Source of the DNA: an uncultured Collinsella sp. | Lineage (GTDB): Bacteria > Actinomycetota > Coriobacteriia > Coriobacteriales > Coriobacteriaceae | DNA: 64,000 nt | Assembly (NCBI GenBank): GCA_900541855.1 | Contig: UQLD01000010.1 | Span: 1 to 64,000, forward strand | Direction: 5' to 3' | Shown here: piece after piece, positions 1-9,256 of the stretch | Layout: every line of letters begins with the position of its first letter | How positions within the stretch are numbered: position 1 is the first letter of the stretch | Made by a program: the position numbers and the translations under genes | The notes under the pieces: model-generated | Databases searched by the model: none | The model's input: the letters and a program-made list of their open reading frames with translations, nothing else | What the model was told of the DNA's origin: nothing

Positions 1-54
1 GGTTTCAAACCGGGCTCGAACGAACATGCCTATTGACAATGGCTTTCTCATATT

Positions 55-80
55 AGAAAAGGACCCCTTTGCAGAGGTCC
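55..80 (-). terminator. Intrinsic terminator of tRNA-Phe
   Basis: On the minus strand GGACCTC and GGGGTCC form a 7-bp stem (one G-U) around a TGCAAA loop, followed by TTTTCT. It lies 15 bases past the 3' end of the tRNA and would end its transcript. Confidence 0.75.
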
Positions 81-94
81 TAGTCAATTCAAGG

Positions 95-167
<73 letters not shown>

Positions 168-199
168 ATTTGAGGTGTGCCTTGTTTCAAGGCTTGATT

Positions 200-227
200 A
201 GTATAACCAAGGACGCGTTCCGGTCAA
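200..227 (-). promoter_or_regulatory. Promoter of tRNA-Phe
   Basis: TTGACC (-35) and TATACT (-10) are separated by 16 bases on the minus strand, about 30 bases before the tRNA. This is a near-consensus housekeeping promoter. The rest of the gap up to the DUF192 gene (228-324) holds A/T runs but no clear terminator for the pilus operon. Confidence 0.75.
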
Positions 228-324
228 CCGAGAATTTTAAAAAAGTTTTTGAGCACAGCCTCGGTTCTATAAATCGGCACGTCAGAGGCATCAGCCGGCA
301 GCAAGAAGTTTTTCGCTCAGTCCC

Positions 325-684
325 TTAAGCCGGCACGCGTTGGAGAGCAGGGGTCGAAACAATGATTGAAGGGCGCTCTAGTACGGCCCAGGCGCCGGGA
401 CAGGAGCACATACGCCAGGGACGTACGTTTTCGTAGCATACGAGGACATAGCCGCGCGCATCGATAAAGGCGATATCGATGGGATAAGCCATAAAACACG
501 TGTGGACCGAGGAACAGTGCGGAAACGCCATGACAAGCGGCAGGCCGTTGGCGGCAACCGGACGCCGTCCCAGCATGCCGCGCAGGCGCACGGCAAACGA
601 CTCCGCCACCACAAACTCGGCCGGCGTCCAACCCAGCCTGTTGAGTGCCCGCGCGTAGGCGATGTAAGACGAGACCGCGGTCAC
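325..684 (-). CDS. DUF192 (UPF0127) family protein
   Basis: A 119-residue protein that is nearly all DUF192 domain, with the family features LRGMLGR, an MAFP-H segment, an SVHTCFM stretch and a closing VLE(R)P. The family function is unknown. The GTG start overlaps the TGA of the tadE gene in front (GTGA), the usual sign of translational coupling, so I preferred it to the ATG 105 bases further upstream, which would lie deep inside tadE. It is the last gene of the Tad operon. DUF192 genes also occur with Tad loci elsewhere, so a role in pilus assembly is possible but not shown. No signal peptide is visible. Confidence 0.8.
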   Translation of the reverse strand: MTAVSSYIAYARALNRLGWTPAEFVVAESFAVRLRGMLGRRPVAANGLPLVMAFPHCSSVHTCFMAYPIDIAFIDARGYVLVCYENVRPWRMCSCPGAWAVLERPSIIVSTPALQRVPA

Positions 685-1157
685 ATGACCACCCCCGGAC
701 GCCATGGATCGACCGTCACCGCGCGCTCGTGCGACAACGTTGTCGGCGCCCCCAGCGAAACGCCAGCGATGCTGAGAGAAGTCGGCCACGGCTCATAGTG
801 CATGGTGCAGGTGTAGGTCCTAAACGTACCGGATAGGGAGAGCAGGCCACCATCCAATGCCTCCGCGCCTTGCTCGCTCGACACTTCGATCCGCAAGTCA
901 TAGCCTTCCATGGCATTCAGAATTTGAGTCTGAACCGTCGCCGAGGCATCGGCAGAGCTTTCGTCGCCCTCCCCCTCCGACGCCACGGCGTGCGCCAACA
1001 CGATGTCGGGTACCACGCGGTCGAAGCGCGCGACAGCGCTGGCAAAGATCATGACGTTGTACACGATGAGTGCCAGCACCAGCAAAACGGGCGTAACCAC
1101 CGCCATCTCCACCGTCGCTTGGGCGCGCTCCTCGCGCAGACGCATGCGGATACTCAT
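681..1157 (-). CDS. tadE: TadE-like pseudopilin (third copy)
   Basis: A 158-residue bitopic protein. A short basic N-terminus (MSIRMRLREER) is followed by AQATVEM and one hydrophobic helix (about residues 19-42), then a polar outer domain. The pattern of basic stretch, AQ-x-T-V-E and helix is that of a TadE-type pseudopilin, with glutamate at +5 if cleavage falls after Ala. It should be processed by a prepilin peptidase and take part in Flp pilus assembly at the membrane. The start abuts the stop of the TadG-like gene and its end overlaps DUF192 by four bases. Confidence 0.85.
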   Translation of the reverse strand: MSIRMRLREERAQATVEMAVVTPVLLVLALIVYNVMIFASAVARFDRVVPDIVLAHAVASEGEGDESSADASATVQTQILNAMEGYDLRIEVSSEQGAEALDGGLLSLSGTFRTYTCTMHYEPWPTSLSIAGVSLGAPTTLSHERAVTVDPWRPGVVM

Positions 1158-3310
1158 TACGACCCACCGCCCAGAGCGCCAACCAGCGTGGCGACATCGA
1201 CGGTGAGTGGGATGGAGCCGCCGCCGGGCAGAGGAATCTCCGCAAGCGTGAACACCGTACCGCTAATGGTGCGTTCGACTTGATATTCCAACGCCTCGCA
1301 AAGCGCCTTGGGATCGGTCACGCCCAACGGAATACTTCGCAGTTTGTCTTGCGCTTGAGAGAGACCCGCAATGTCAGACCCCGGACTCTTAATGACATTG
1401 GCGGAATCGGTCAGCACCGGCTTTCGCAGGCGCAAGTCGCACGGTTCCAAACCCAGCGCCGCCACGGACGCCGAAACGGTATCGCCGAGCCACGATGCGA
1501 TGGAGCCCAACGCACCGCTGCCCCCTCCTAGGTCTTTAATCATCTCGTCCATAAGTTCGTCGGCCGAACCTTGGATATCACCGTATCCCACGAGCAGCCG
1601 TCCCCAAACATCCATGACGCCGTCGAGCACGCCGGCAACGCCGCCCGAGCGTTCCTTCAATGTCGAGAAAAATCGCGAAAGCACGTTGTTTTGCGCCGTC
1701 GCGTCATCGGGTGCCAGCACCGCGCCAGAGATAGCACCGCGATTGCCAAGCCTGACTGCCGTGTTAAACGAAGAGTTGAGCTCGTCGGGGCTCGAGATGG
1801 CACCCGTAACCGCAAAGGCGACCACGCCGTTGCGACCGGGCGGAGCGATACGCGGACGCTCGCCCGAAAGCTCCTTGATGGCCTGGTCAAACGTATTGCC
1901 CGCACGATCGGCCTCGTCTTCGGTCTGACGCTCGAGCTCGAGCTCTTTGTTGCGGCATTCGACGTAGTCTTCCAGAGCCTCTTTGAACTTGTCAAAGTGG
2001 TACTCGAAGCCGTTTTCGATGAACGATGGCGGCATGAGGGCGCTTCCAAGCGTAACCACGCCGAAGCCGCACGCTTCGCATGTATCACGACCATCATAAT
2101 CAGCAACAGATGCCAGCCCACTCGGAGTCCCTTTCTGATAGACGGGGCATTCGACTCCATAATGCAGGTATGTTCTGCCGTCGTTGTTGCTTACAGGCCA
2201 TGCGGCATCGGTGTAAAGTTCGGTCGGCCGCACCTCGTTTGGGACACGCGGCAATAGTGGGATATAGGCAGAAAACCGTTCGCCATCATCTTTTATGTAT
2301 GCTCGATCGACCTCTTCAATCGCATAGGCATAGAACGCTTTTCGAGCGGCTGACTGCGCTTTCATCTCGACGCTCGATCCCTGAGGTTTTTCATTCGCCA
2401 AGCGCTGTCGGTAATAGGTTTTCGCGCGATCGAGCGCTATTTGCGGCTCCCATGTGATGCTCGACTTTTCATGACGGTTCTGGCTGTCAGATAGTTCTGC
2501 TAGTTTTTTCGCACGCTCCCACATACACGAGTACTTGCCAATCGAACTCTCGTCCGACCCGCCACAATCCGCCAGCCAAGCGCGCTCTTTAGCCTTCGCC
2601 GTGTCCTCAGAAGCCTTCCGCAGCTCCTCGGCCGCACGCTCTAAATCATCCGATGTGTCTTTAATGGCATCGGTCGAGATCTCGGACCCCTCGAGCGCAG
2701 CGAAGTCCGACTCGGATGTCCTGGGCACGGCAAGCGCCGTACCGGTATAGGTCACATTATCGGTATCCTGCGCCGAGACCGCCTGCGTGGCACGCGCGGC
2801 GATCAGATACGGCAGAGCCGTCTCGATTTTCTGTAAGCCTTCCGATGCGCTTTTGGCAAACTTGTTGCGCGTTTTAATAATCTCAATCCCGGTGTCGACC
2901 ATATTGCCGGCAACTGGTTCGGCGCCCGGGATGAGGATGGCGACCAGGCCCGTCCCGATCGTGGCAAACCCCGCCAGGCCCAAACTCAAAATGCTCGCAT
3001 CCACCACCGTGGCAGCCGTGTGATAGGACGACACCACATTGGCGCCTGCCAGCGCGCCGCTATCGGCAGCCACCTGGGTGTCCCCCGCGCGCGACATGCT
3101 CCATATCGCCGCCGTCGACGAAAACAGCAGCGTGAGCACCACCAAGATGACCACCGCAGAGGAAAGCGTGGTGTAGGCACCGTCTTCGATAAACAGGTCG
3201 ATACCGGCTCGACCCATAAAGCCGCCTCGCTTGCGATGGCAGCTCGGACGGCGCGTCAAAACGCGTCTAGACCAGAAACGCTTAATCCCATGCAGCAATC
3301 CACGAATCAT
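1157..3310 (-). CDS. TadG-like Flp pilus assembly protein
   Basis: A 717-residue protein with a basic N-terminus, a transmembrane helix at about residues 50-72, and a second hydrophobic stretch near 103-131. A long outer region follows, with a charged coiled-coil-like segment and a Cys-rich patch (ECPVYQ, DTCEACGF). Position in the operon and the N-terminal anchor fit a TadG-like pilus assembly protein, though it lacks an obvious vWA MIDAS motif and the TadE-type AQxTVE site. I chose the ATG at 3310 because GGAGGGA sits five bases before it and it overlaps the preceding gene by only 29 bases; the longer frame would lie inside that gene. Confidence 0.7.
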   Translation of the reverse strand: MIRGLLHGIKRFWSRRVLTRRPSCHRKRGGFMGRAGIDLFIEDGAYTTLSSAVVILVVLTLLFSSTAAIWSMSRAGDTQVAADSGALAGANVVSSYHTAATVVDASILSLGLAGFATIGTGLVAILIPGAEPVAGNMVDTGIEIIKTRNKFAKSASEGLQKIETALPYLIAARATQAVSAQDTDNVTYTGTALAVPRTSESDFAALEGSEISTDAIKDTSDDLERAAEELRKASEDTAKAKERAWLADCGGSDESSIGKYSCMWERAKKLAELSDSQNRHEKSSITWEPQIALDRAKTYYRQRLANEKPQGSSVEMKAQSAARKAFYAYAIEEVDRAYIKDDGERFSAYIPLLPRVPNEVRPTELYTDAAWPVSNNDGRTYLHYGVECPVYQKGTPSGLASVADYDGRDTCEACGFGVVTLGSALMPPSFIENGFEYHFDKFKEALEDYVECRNKELELERQTEDEADRAGNTFDQAIKELSGERPRIAPPGRNGVVAFAVTGAISSPDELNSSFNTAVRLGNRGAISGAVLAPDDATAQNNVLSRFFSTLKERSGGVAGVLDGVMDVWGRLLVGYGDIQGSADELMDEMIKDLGGGSGALGSIASWLGDTVSASVAALGLEPCDLRLRKPVLTDSANVIKSPGSDIAGLSQAQDKLRSIPLGVTDPKALCEALEYQVERTISGTVFTLAEIPLPGGGSIPLTVDVATLVGALGGGS

Positions 3311-3818
3311 AATCTCCCTCCAGCCATTCGGGACGTGATTGATACGAGACATCGACCTTGAGCTCAACGTAGCCGCCCTCGGCGGTACCACCCATAACCT
3401 GCGCAAACGCACCGATCACAGGCAACGGCTTGACCTCGCCGGAAACGGACACGGACGAGACGCCGCCCGCATCGGCCCGGCTAAGCTCGACATCCCACGA
3501 CAACGGCCCGCCGGCATGAAAGATCGAAACGTTGGGCACTGCGGCAAGCCGGCGGAGGGTGAACTCCTTAAGATCGTCGTCCTCCGCCGTCGTCGTGGTC
3601 ATGAGCCGCGCGGTCTCGGCGGCGGCAGACTCCATGACCGCGCGCGTATAAAGCAGGCACACCGGTTGCAGTGCGAGAAGGATGAGCGTCAGAAACGTCG
3701 GCAGCAAAAAAGCGGCCTCGACCGTAGACTGCGCCCGGTCCTCGCGCGCGATATCAATACAACGCGATGTCCTTAGCGCCCGCAGCGGCGTCGATAACCG
3801 ACGTCGAGGCAACGCCAT
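3282..3818 (-). CDS. tadE: TadE-like pseudopilin (second copy)
   Basis: The recognisable protein begins at IDIAREDRAQSTVEAAF, a TadE-type processing site, followed by a helix (LLPTFLTLILLALQPVCLLY) and an outer domain of about 120 residues. The start is uncertain. The first in-frame ATG (3818) has no good ribosome site and overlaps the gene in front by 65 bases. An ATT codon at 3756-3758, about 11 bases after AAGGA, would give a start like those of the sibling proteins. Expected role: minor pilin or assembly factor of the Flp pilus. Confidence 0.7.
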   Translation of the reverse strand: MALPRRRLSTPLRALRTSRCIDIAREDRAQSTVEAAFLLPTFLTLILLALQPVCLLYTRAVMESAAAETARLMTTTTAEDDDLKEFTLRRLAAVPNVSIFHAGGPLSWDVELSRADAGGVSSVSVSGEVKPLPVIGAFAQVMGGTAEGGYVELKVDVSYQSRPEWLEGDYDSWIAAWD

Positions 3819-3972
3819 GGGATGCCGCCCGCTCAACCAGCGCCGCCAAGCGTCCATCGGTGCCAGCACGCCAAAGTCCCACAATCGCCAGCACGATCGA
3901 TAACAGCGCCACCGTGACGATGGCGTATTCGACCGTCGCCTGGGCAGATTCCTCACGCAGAATGCCATGCAT
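3754..3972 (-). CDS. Small TadE/Flp-like pseudopilin
   Basis: A 72-residue protein: MHGILREESAQATVEYAIV, then a hydrophobic helix to about residue 34 and a short tail. The E and Y at +5/+6 after the presumed Ala-Gln cleavage site match Flp-type pilins, but the tail is longer and more polar than in Flp itself. It could be a minor pilin. Its end overlaps the next pseudopilin gene and it starts one base after the unknown gene upstream. Confidence 0.75.
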   Translation of the reverse strand: MHGILREESAQATVEYAIVTVALLSIVLAIVGLWRAGTDGRLAALVERAASHGVASTSVIDAAAGAKDIALY

Positions 3973-3973
3973 T

Positions 3974-4537
3974 TCACGATCCCTCCTTTGAGCTTATTGT
4001 TTGCGGGACCAGACGCACGGCGCGCAGACGACACGAAGCATCGCCAGCATCCGCGGCAACCGTCACCATATCGACCCAGCCGCGCCCATCGCGCACGATG
4101 GCGCCCCATACGTTGCCCTTAATATCGAGATAGCCGCTCAGGGCGAGCTGGGCCGTTGGCACCTCGCGGTAGGCGCGTAACATATCCGCCGCTGCCTCGG
4201 TCATCGGTCGGTCCTCGGACCATGCAAGCCGGACCGCAATCGCGTTGTCCTCAGGTGAATCCGTCGCAGTGCCAGACCGCTTGTCGAGCGTCCGCAGAAA
4301 GGTTTGCGCCGTGACAGCGACATCCGAATCGTCCGCATCTCGCATCTCATCTTTTTGAGACGCCACCGCCGAATCTGAGCCCGAATCGAAGGCGGCCCCA
4401 GGACGCTGCTGCCGCGCGGCGTTAAGCCCCCAAAGCACCGCCGCTATCGCCACGGTCAGGCAAGCAAACACCAGCAGCACCCCGATGGGGCGCTCGCCCT
4501 CTACAGGCTGTTGATGCCCTCGCTGATAGCGTTCCAT
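3974..4537 (-). CDS. Membrane-anchored protein of unknown function in the Tad operon
   Basis: I do not recognise a domain in this 187-residue protein. It has one N-terminal transmembrane segment (about residues 18-39, GVLLVFACLTVAIAAVLWGL), a Ser/Asp-rich linker, and an outer domain of about 110 residues. It lies between flp and the pseudopilin genes, so it is probably exported or envelope-bound and tied to pilus assembly. The ATG at 4537 overlaps flp by 37 bases and has a poor ribosome site; an in-frame GTG just before LLVFAC would give a simple signal-anchor protein instead. Confidence 0.6.
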   Translation of the reverse strand: MERYQRGHQQPVEGERPIGVLLVFACLTVAIAAVLWGLNAARQQRPGAAFDSGSDSAVASQKDEMRDADDSDVAVTAQTFLRTLDKRSGTATDSPEDNAIAVRLAWSEDRPMTEAAADMLRAYREVPTAQLALSGYLDIKGNVWGAIVRDGRGWVDMVTVAADAGDASCRLRAVRLVPQTISSKEGS

Positions 4538-4734
4538 AGATCTTGGACCTTGCCCTTAAATGCGACAATGGCAATGATGGCGATCACCACGAGCACGCCG
4601 ACCAAGATGGCGTATTCGGTGGTGCCCTGCGCACTCTCCTCCTGCAGTAGCTCCCCGGCATGCTGGCGAGCGCGAATTGACTGGCAAACAGCCCAGCTCC
4701 AGACCTTGCCAGCAACGTCAGTCATCGTGTTCAT
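4501..4734 (-). CDS. flp: Flp-type major pilin
   Basis: A 77-residue prepilin. The leader ends in QEESA, followed by QGTTEYAIL and a long hydrophobic helix (VGVLVVIAIIAIVAF), ending with a short tail. Glu and Tyr at +5 and +6 are the Flp hallmark, although the residue before the cut is Ala here rather than the usual Gly. GGGAGGA lies a few bases before the ATG, the strongest ribosome site in the operon, as expected for the major subunit. The product should form thin adhesive pili. Confidence 0.9.
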   Translation of the reverse strand: MNTMTDVAGKVWSWAVCQSIRARQHAGELLQEESAQGTTEYAILVGVLVVIAIIAIVAFKGKVQDLWNAISEGINSL

Positions 4735-4744
4735 GTATTCCTCC

Positions 4745-5386
4745 CTACATCATCCCGCCTGCTCCCAACAGCGGGCCCAATATGGACAGAAGCAACGCCG
4801 GCAAGATGAGTGTGCCGGTGGGAATCAGCAGCTTGACGGGCGCACGCTCGATCTCGCGCTCGACCGCGGCGCGATGAGCCGCACGGATCTCGCGACTTTG
4901 AGCGGCCAGCGTCTCGGCAAGTGGGGCACCCAGGGCGAGCGCCTGCCCCACCGTGATGGCAAAGGTCTCGAGCGCTCGCACGTCCAGGTCGCGCGCGGCG
5001 GCCAACAACTCGTCCTCACGCGTGCCCACGCCCACCTGCCACGCCATGCAGGCCCGCTCAAGTCGAAGAGCCAGCACTGACCGGCGGTTGGCGCAGAAAA
5101 TCTCAAGCGCCGCATCAAACGAAAGGCCGGCCGAAAGACCCAAGCGCACAACATCGATCATCTCGGACACTTCGCCGAGCGATACTCGCGCCGGGCCGCC
5201 CGCTCCAACCGCGCCCTTCATTCGCGCGGCCAGAGCATCGACCACCGAGCGACCCGCGGCAGCGACCAGCACCGCCTCGCGCTTGCAGGCCTCTGCGATC
5301 TTGCGTGCATCCGCCCGATCCAAACCCGTCGCGACAAATACACTCAGAGCGCACAGGCAAGCCGCAACTGCAACCGGGGCGCTCAT
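4745..5386 (-). CDS. tadC: Tad pilus inner-membrane platform protein TadC
   Basis: A 213-residue type II secretion F (T2SSF) family protein. An N-terminal membrane segment follows the start, the cytosolic T2SSF core spans about residues 60-170 (LSAGLSFDAALEIF), and the C-terminus is a membrane helix (LIPTGTLILPALLLSILGPL). The ATG overlaps the tadB stop (ATGA), which decided the start against a 46-residue longer frame. TadC pairs with TadB as the platform on which the TadA ATPase works. Confidence 0.9.
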   Translation of the reverse strand: MSAPVAVAACLCALSVFVATGLDRADARKIAEACKREAVLVAAAGRSVVDALAARMKGAVGAGGPARVSLGEVSEMIDVVRLGLSAGLSFDAALEIFCANRRSVLALRLERACMAWQVGVGTREDELLAAARDLDVRALETFAITVGQALALGAPLAETLAAQSREIRAAHRAAVEREIERAPVKLLIPTGTLILPALLLSILGPLLGAGGMM

Positions 5387-6309
5387 AGCTCCACCCGCAT
5401 AATGCGCCGGATAACCACCAGGGCAACGGCGTTGAGGGCAAGACCCAGCACCACAGTGCCCGCGCCGGCAGGCGTCGCAAGACCGCGACGAAAATCTGCC
5501 GAAAGCAGCGCCAACACCGCGCACATGCCCGCCGGCATCGCCGCGACCATGTGTGCCGACATACGCGCCTGTGACGTCTTAACATCCAGGCGGCGCTTGA
5601 GCTCAATGCGCTCCCCCACCATGCTCGACGCCTCGGACAGTAAGTCGGCAAGCGGAGCGCCAGTGCGCTGTGACACCTTAAGCGCCAAGGTCACAAGCGA
5701 AAGACCGGGGGCGTCGATGCGCACGAGCAAGTCATCGAGCGCGTCGGTCGCCGAGATGCCGCAATCGATCGCCGCCGCTACCCGCAAAAACTCGGTATGT
5801 ACCGGCTCTTGCGCATGAGCGCCCACAAAGCGCATGCCCTGGGCCAGCGAATGTCCCGAGGCAAGCGACATGGAAAGTGCGGTAAACGCCTCGGGCATGG
5901 CCTCTTCTGCATCGTGTTGCTCGCGCCGGCTCTCAAAGCCATCCCGAGCGGCGCCAACGGCAATCGGAGCAACAAGTCCCAAGGCAAATCCGAGGGGCGA
6001 TAACGACACCATCGTTAGTAAAACGCAGCAGACACCGCTCGATAGCAGTAGAAACGCCAAACGCCCCGAAGCATCTTCAATCACGAGGCCAAGGCGATGC
6101 GCCGGAGCCAGCGATGCCCACGAACGGGCAATCTTTTTCAGCAGATCGTTTTCCACCAGCTTACGCGGCAGCTTCTCTGCCACCGTCTCGAGCGCCTGAC
6201 GCGCCAGCTCCGCCGGCGGCACCTGCGGCACACGAGGTTCCGCCCCGCACGCCGTCGCAACAGAAAACCCTGCCAAACCCCCTACGACGAGGGGCACAGC
6301 GACCTCCAT
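5383..6309 (-). CDS. tadB: Tad pilus inner-membrane platform protein TadB
   Basis: A 308-residue T2SSF-family protein with an N-terminal hydrophobic segment, a two-helix membrane region around 86-125, a cytosolic T2SSF domain (ALSMSLASGHSLAQGMRFV), and C-terminal helices near 255-300. GAGGAGG lies before the ATG, which is inside the last 28 bases of tadA. It is the partner of TadC and would form the machine's membrane platform. Confidence 0.9.
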   Translation of the reverse strand: MEVAVPLVVGGLAGFSVATACGAEPRVPQVPPAELARQALETVAEKLPRKLVENDLLKKIARSWASLAPAHRLGLVIEDASGRLAFLLLSSGVCCVLLTMVSLSPLGFALGLVAPIAVGAARDGFESRREQHDAEEAMPEAFTALSMSLASGHSLAQGMRFVGAHAQEPVHTEFLRVAAAIDCGISATDALDDLLVRIDAPGLSLVTLALKVSQRTGAPLADLLSEASSMVGERIELKRRLDVKTSQARMSAHMVAAMPAGMCAVLALLSADFRRGLATPAGAGTVVLGLALNAVALVVIRRIMRVEL

Positions 6310-7610
6310 TCGTCCACCTCCTCTTGTGTGAGCGTCCCCGACCGCAGGCCTTCTGCGATAAACGGCGGCTCGCGGTCAAGCGTCCAGGTGCGCTCGGCGG
6401 CATCGAAAGTCACATAGCGCTCGAGCTCTACGCCGCCCGACGTGGCGCGACGCACCCCCGAATACGAGGAGACAAAACGCCTGCCATCGGCGTGGCGCTC
6501 GGACATCACGATGCCGTCGAGCGCCATGGCAATCTGCTCCTCGATGAGCTCGCTCGGCAGATCGATGCCATAACGTGCAAGCAACGTCAGACGCACCACG
6601 GTCTCCTGTTCTGAGCCCGCATGAAGTGTGGTGAGCGACCCGTCGTGGCCCGTGTTCATGGCCTGCAACATGTCGCAGCACTCGGCACCACGCACCTCGC
6701 CCACCACGATGCGGTCGGGGCGCATGCGCAGGGCATTAGTTACCAGGTCGCGGATCGTCACCGCACCCTCACCCTCAATTGAAGCCTCGCGCGCCTCTAG
6801 GCGCACCACGTGCGGATGATGCGCAAACTTGAGCTCGGCAGAGTCCTCGATCGTCACGATGCGCTCGCCGGTGGAAATCTCGCATGACAGCGCGTTGAGC
6901 AGGGTGGTCTTACCAGATCCCGTGCCTCCCGCAACCGCCAGGTCCTGTCGCAGCGACACCGCGCACGACAGCAGCTGCGCATACCAAAGCGGCAGTGACC
7001 CCAGCCCCACAAGCTCGTCCAGCGAGCAGATGCGGTCCGAGAACTTTCGGATGGTGAGAATCGGTCCGTCAATCGCCACAGGCGGAATCACCGCGTTGAC
7101 GCGATAGCCCGTTTTGAGGCGGGCGTTGACGATGGGGCTGCGCTCGTCGATACGGCGGCCAAGTGGCGAGATGATGCGGTCGATAAGCACACGGATCTGC
7201 CCATCATCCTCAAACGCATGCTCGATGGGGTGCAAGACGCCGCCGCGTTCAAAGAAAGCCGAGCGGCAGCCGTTGATCATGATCTCGGTAACGGTGTCGT
7301 CCTCGATGAGCGGCTGCAACGGCCCCAAGCCCACCACGTCATCCAAAATCTCGTCGATGATGGTCTCGCGCTCGGTCGTCGCGAGATCGGTCGGCTCTTC
7401 AACATTGAGCGCCGCCTCCACCGCGGGACGCAATTCCGAGCGGGCAAGTGCCGGGTCGATATAGGCGCTGATACGCGCCACTTCGTCGTAACCCATGCGG
7501 TCCATCACGGCGCGCTTGGTACGTCGTTTCACCGCGCGGCGACGCCCCGCATCTACAGGCGCTGCCTCCGCTGCAGCGCCGGCAGCCTTAATCCTTGTTT
7601 GCAGGCTCAT
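6282..7610 (-). CDS. tadA: Tad pilus assembly ATPase TadA (CpaF family)
   Basis: A 442-residue secretion ATPase. The N-terminal domain contains the CpaF feature TEIMINGC. The Walker A box GGTGSGKTT is at 228-236, Walker B-like DRIVVGEVRG near 300, followed by the His box region TGHDGSLTTLHAG. It powers Flp pilus assembly from the cytosol. Start: ATG overlapping the tadZ stop (ATGA). Length is normal for the family. Confidence 0.95.
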   Translation of the reverse strand: MSLQTRIKAAGAAAEAAPVDAGRRRAVKRRTKRAVMDRMGYDEVARISAYIDPALARSELRPAVEAALNVEEPTDLATTERETIIDEILDDVVGLGPLQPLIEDDTVTEIMINGCRSAFFERGGVLHPIEHAFEDDGQIRVLIDRIISPLGRRIDERSPIVNARLKTGYRVNAVIPPVAIDGPILTIRKFSDRICSLDELVGLGSLPLWYAQLLSCAVSLRQDLAVAGGTGSGKTTLLNALSCEISTGERIVTIEDSAELKFAHHPHVVRLEAREASIEGEGAVTIRDLVTNALRMRPDRIVVGEVRGAECCDMLQAMNTGHDGSLTTLHAGSEQETVVRLTLLARYGIDLPSELIEEQIAMALDGIVMSERHADGRRFVSSYSGVRRATSGGVELERYVTFDAAERTWTLDREPPFIAEGLRSGTLTQEEVDEWRSLCPSS

Positions 7611-9256
7611 CGCTGATCACCCTCGCGCGACCAGGGAAGGCGAATACGCGGGCGATCGGTGCGCGTTGCACGGTCGGCGACTATATCGCTCCAAGGGCCG
7701 ACGGCGCACCCCAGTTCCACGAGCATCTCGCGCGTGGCCTCGCGCACGCTGGTCGCAAAAGCGCTGGTCTGCCCCACTGCCTCGTCAGCGCGCCCAAACG
7801 CCATGAGCGCGGCGAGATCCTGCCCGCCATCGGCGATGCGAATCTTGGAGCTCAACGCACAGGCAATCTCAAAGCGCATGGCGACGTCCTCGTCTGCCCC
7901 GCGCGCACCGAACCGGTTGAACACGGCGCTCATGCGCGTGCGCGGCACACCTACTCGACTCGCCAGTTCAATGACGCGCGACGCCGATGTCGCGGACGAC
8001 ACCGCCGCATCGCCAACGACCAGGCAACGGTCGCTCGCCGCCACCGCAGCCGCCACGGCATCGCCCCAAAAGACCGAGGTATCGATAAAGACCACGTCGG
8101 ATTCGCGACGCAGAACATCAAGTAGTAGCTCCACCGGACGTGCCATGAGCTCGGCTTGCTCGGGCGCCGCGACGGGACCCCAGAGCGTAACGCCCGGCGC
8201 CACGCGCATCGATGCGGCCACGATATCCGGCTCGGCAAGCGCGCCCGCCGCCGACGGCTCGATAAGTGCCGCCATATCTCGCGGAGCATCGACGCCTAAC
8301 AAGTCGTAAAGGTTTCCAAACATCAGGTCCAGGTCGAGCACGGCGGCACGCAAGCCCAACAGCGACGATGCGTGTGCCATGGTGGCAACGATCGTCGACT
8401 TGCCGCAACCGCCCGAACCCGAAATGGCGCAGATGACCGGAGCTCGATGCTGCGGAGCGGCAGCGTCTGCCGGCGGCATCGGAGGCGGCGGAGCGGGCGT
8501 CGGTGACAGCGCCCCCGTCTCCCCCGCCGCAACCACGCGCTGCGTCCAAGCCGGCATGGCAGCCTGTTCGGTCTGCGAGGCAGGCTCGTTCTGTGTAATC
8601 TGCTCATGCTGCATCAGCGACAACTCGCCGCACCCGGCAAAGCCCTCAACTTCGTCGAGTTCATCCGCCAGATTCACGCCGTGCACGTATCCCATATCTA
8701 CAGCCGGGGAGTCGCCAGCGTGCTGCACTGGCCCTCCAGCGTCATCGTATACAAGGGGGTTCCGGGGGCGCCGACCATGCTCGGCTTCCGCTTTTCCATA
8801 ATCATCAACACGCGGGCCTCTTGTAGCGCGAGGCGCCCCGGGTTCCCTATCAACAAAAGCATCGGGCTCAATCGTCATGCGCCGATCGGAATCAACCGCT
8901 CCCTCGCCCGCGCGCCCGTTGCCGCATATACTGTGCGCAGCGATGACCTCGGTCGCCCCCGCGCGAAACAACCCCTCGATATCCGACGGATCGAGTGCTT
9001 CTATCAACACGACCACGCGACTCACGCGGCCTTCGGCCGTCAGGCGCGCAACAGTCTTGCGCACATCTTCGGTATCAAACAGAGACGCCGCGATGATGGC
9101 AGCTCCGCGGCGCGACGGAAACGCCCGCGCCATGGAAACCAGCCCGTCCAGGTCACCCACGCGAAGCACCTGTGCACCCGTATCACGGCCCTCGACTTCC
9201 CGCTGCAACAGCCCGTAATCGCCGCACGCGCAGCACGCAAGCCAGATCGCCTTCAT
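7607..9256 (-). CDS. tadZ: TadZ/CpaE-like ParA-family pilus localisation ATPase
   Basis: A 549-residue protein. The N-terminal part resembles a degenerate receiver domain (about 1-115). A long low-complexity linker follows (about 120-270, Pro/Ala-rich), then a MinD/ParA ATPase domain with the deviant Walker box GSGGCGKST at 281-289 and a DLDLMFGN motif. TadZ proteins place the Tad machine in the cell. The ATG shares one base with the cpaB stop; a GTG directly before it is an alternative. GGAGG stands nine bases upstream. Confidence 0.85.
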   Translation of the reverse strand: MKAIWLACCACGDYGLLQREVEGRDTGAQVLRVGDLDGLVSMARAFPSRRGAAIIAASLFDTEDVRKTVARLTAEGRVSRVVVLIEALDPSDIEGLFRAGATEVIAAHSICGNGRAGEGAVDSDRRMTIEPDAFVDREPGAPRATRGPRVDDYGKAEAEHGRRPRNPLVYDDAGGPVQHAGDSPAVDMGYVHGVNLADELDEVEGFAGCGELSLMQHEQITQNEPASQTEQAAMPAWTQRVVAAGETGALSPTPAPPPPMPPADAAAPQHRAPVICAISGSGGCGKSTIVATMAHASSLLGLRAAVLDLDLMFGNLYDLLGVDAPRDMAALIEPSAAGALAEPDIVAASMRVAPGVTLWGPVAAPEQAELMARPVELLLDVLRRESDVVFIDTSVFWGDAVAAAVAASDRCLVVGDAAVSSATSASRVIELASRVGVPRTRMSAVFNRFGARGADEDVAMRFEIACALSSKIRIADGGQDLAALMAFGRADEAVGQTSAFATSVREATREMLVELGCAVGPWSDIVADRATRTDRPRIRLPWSREGDQR

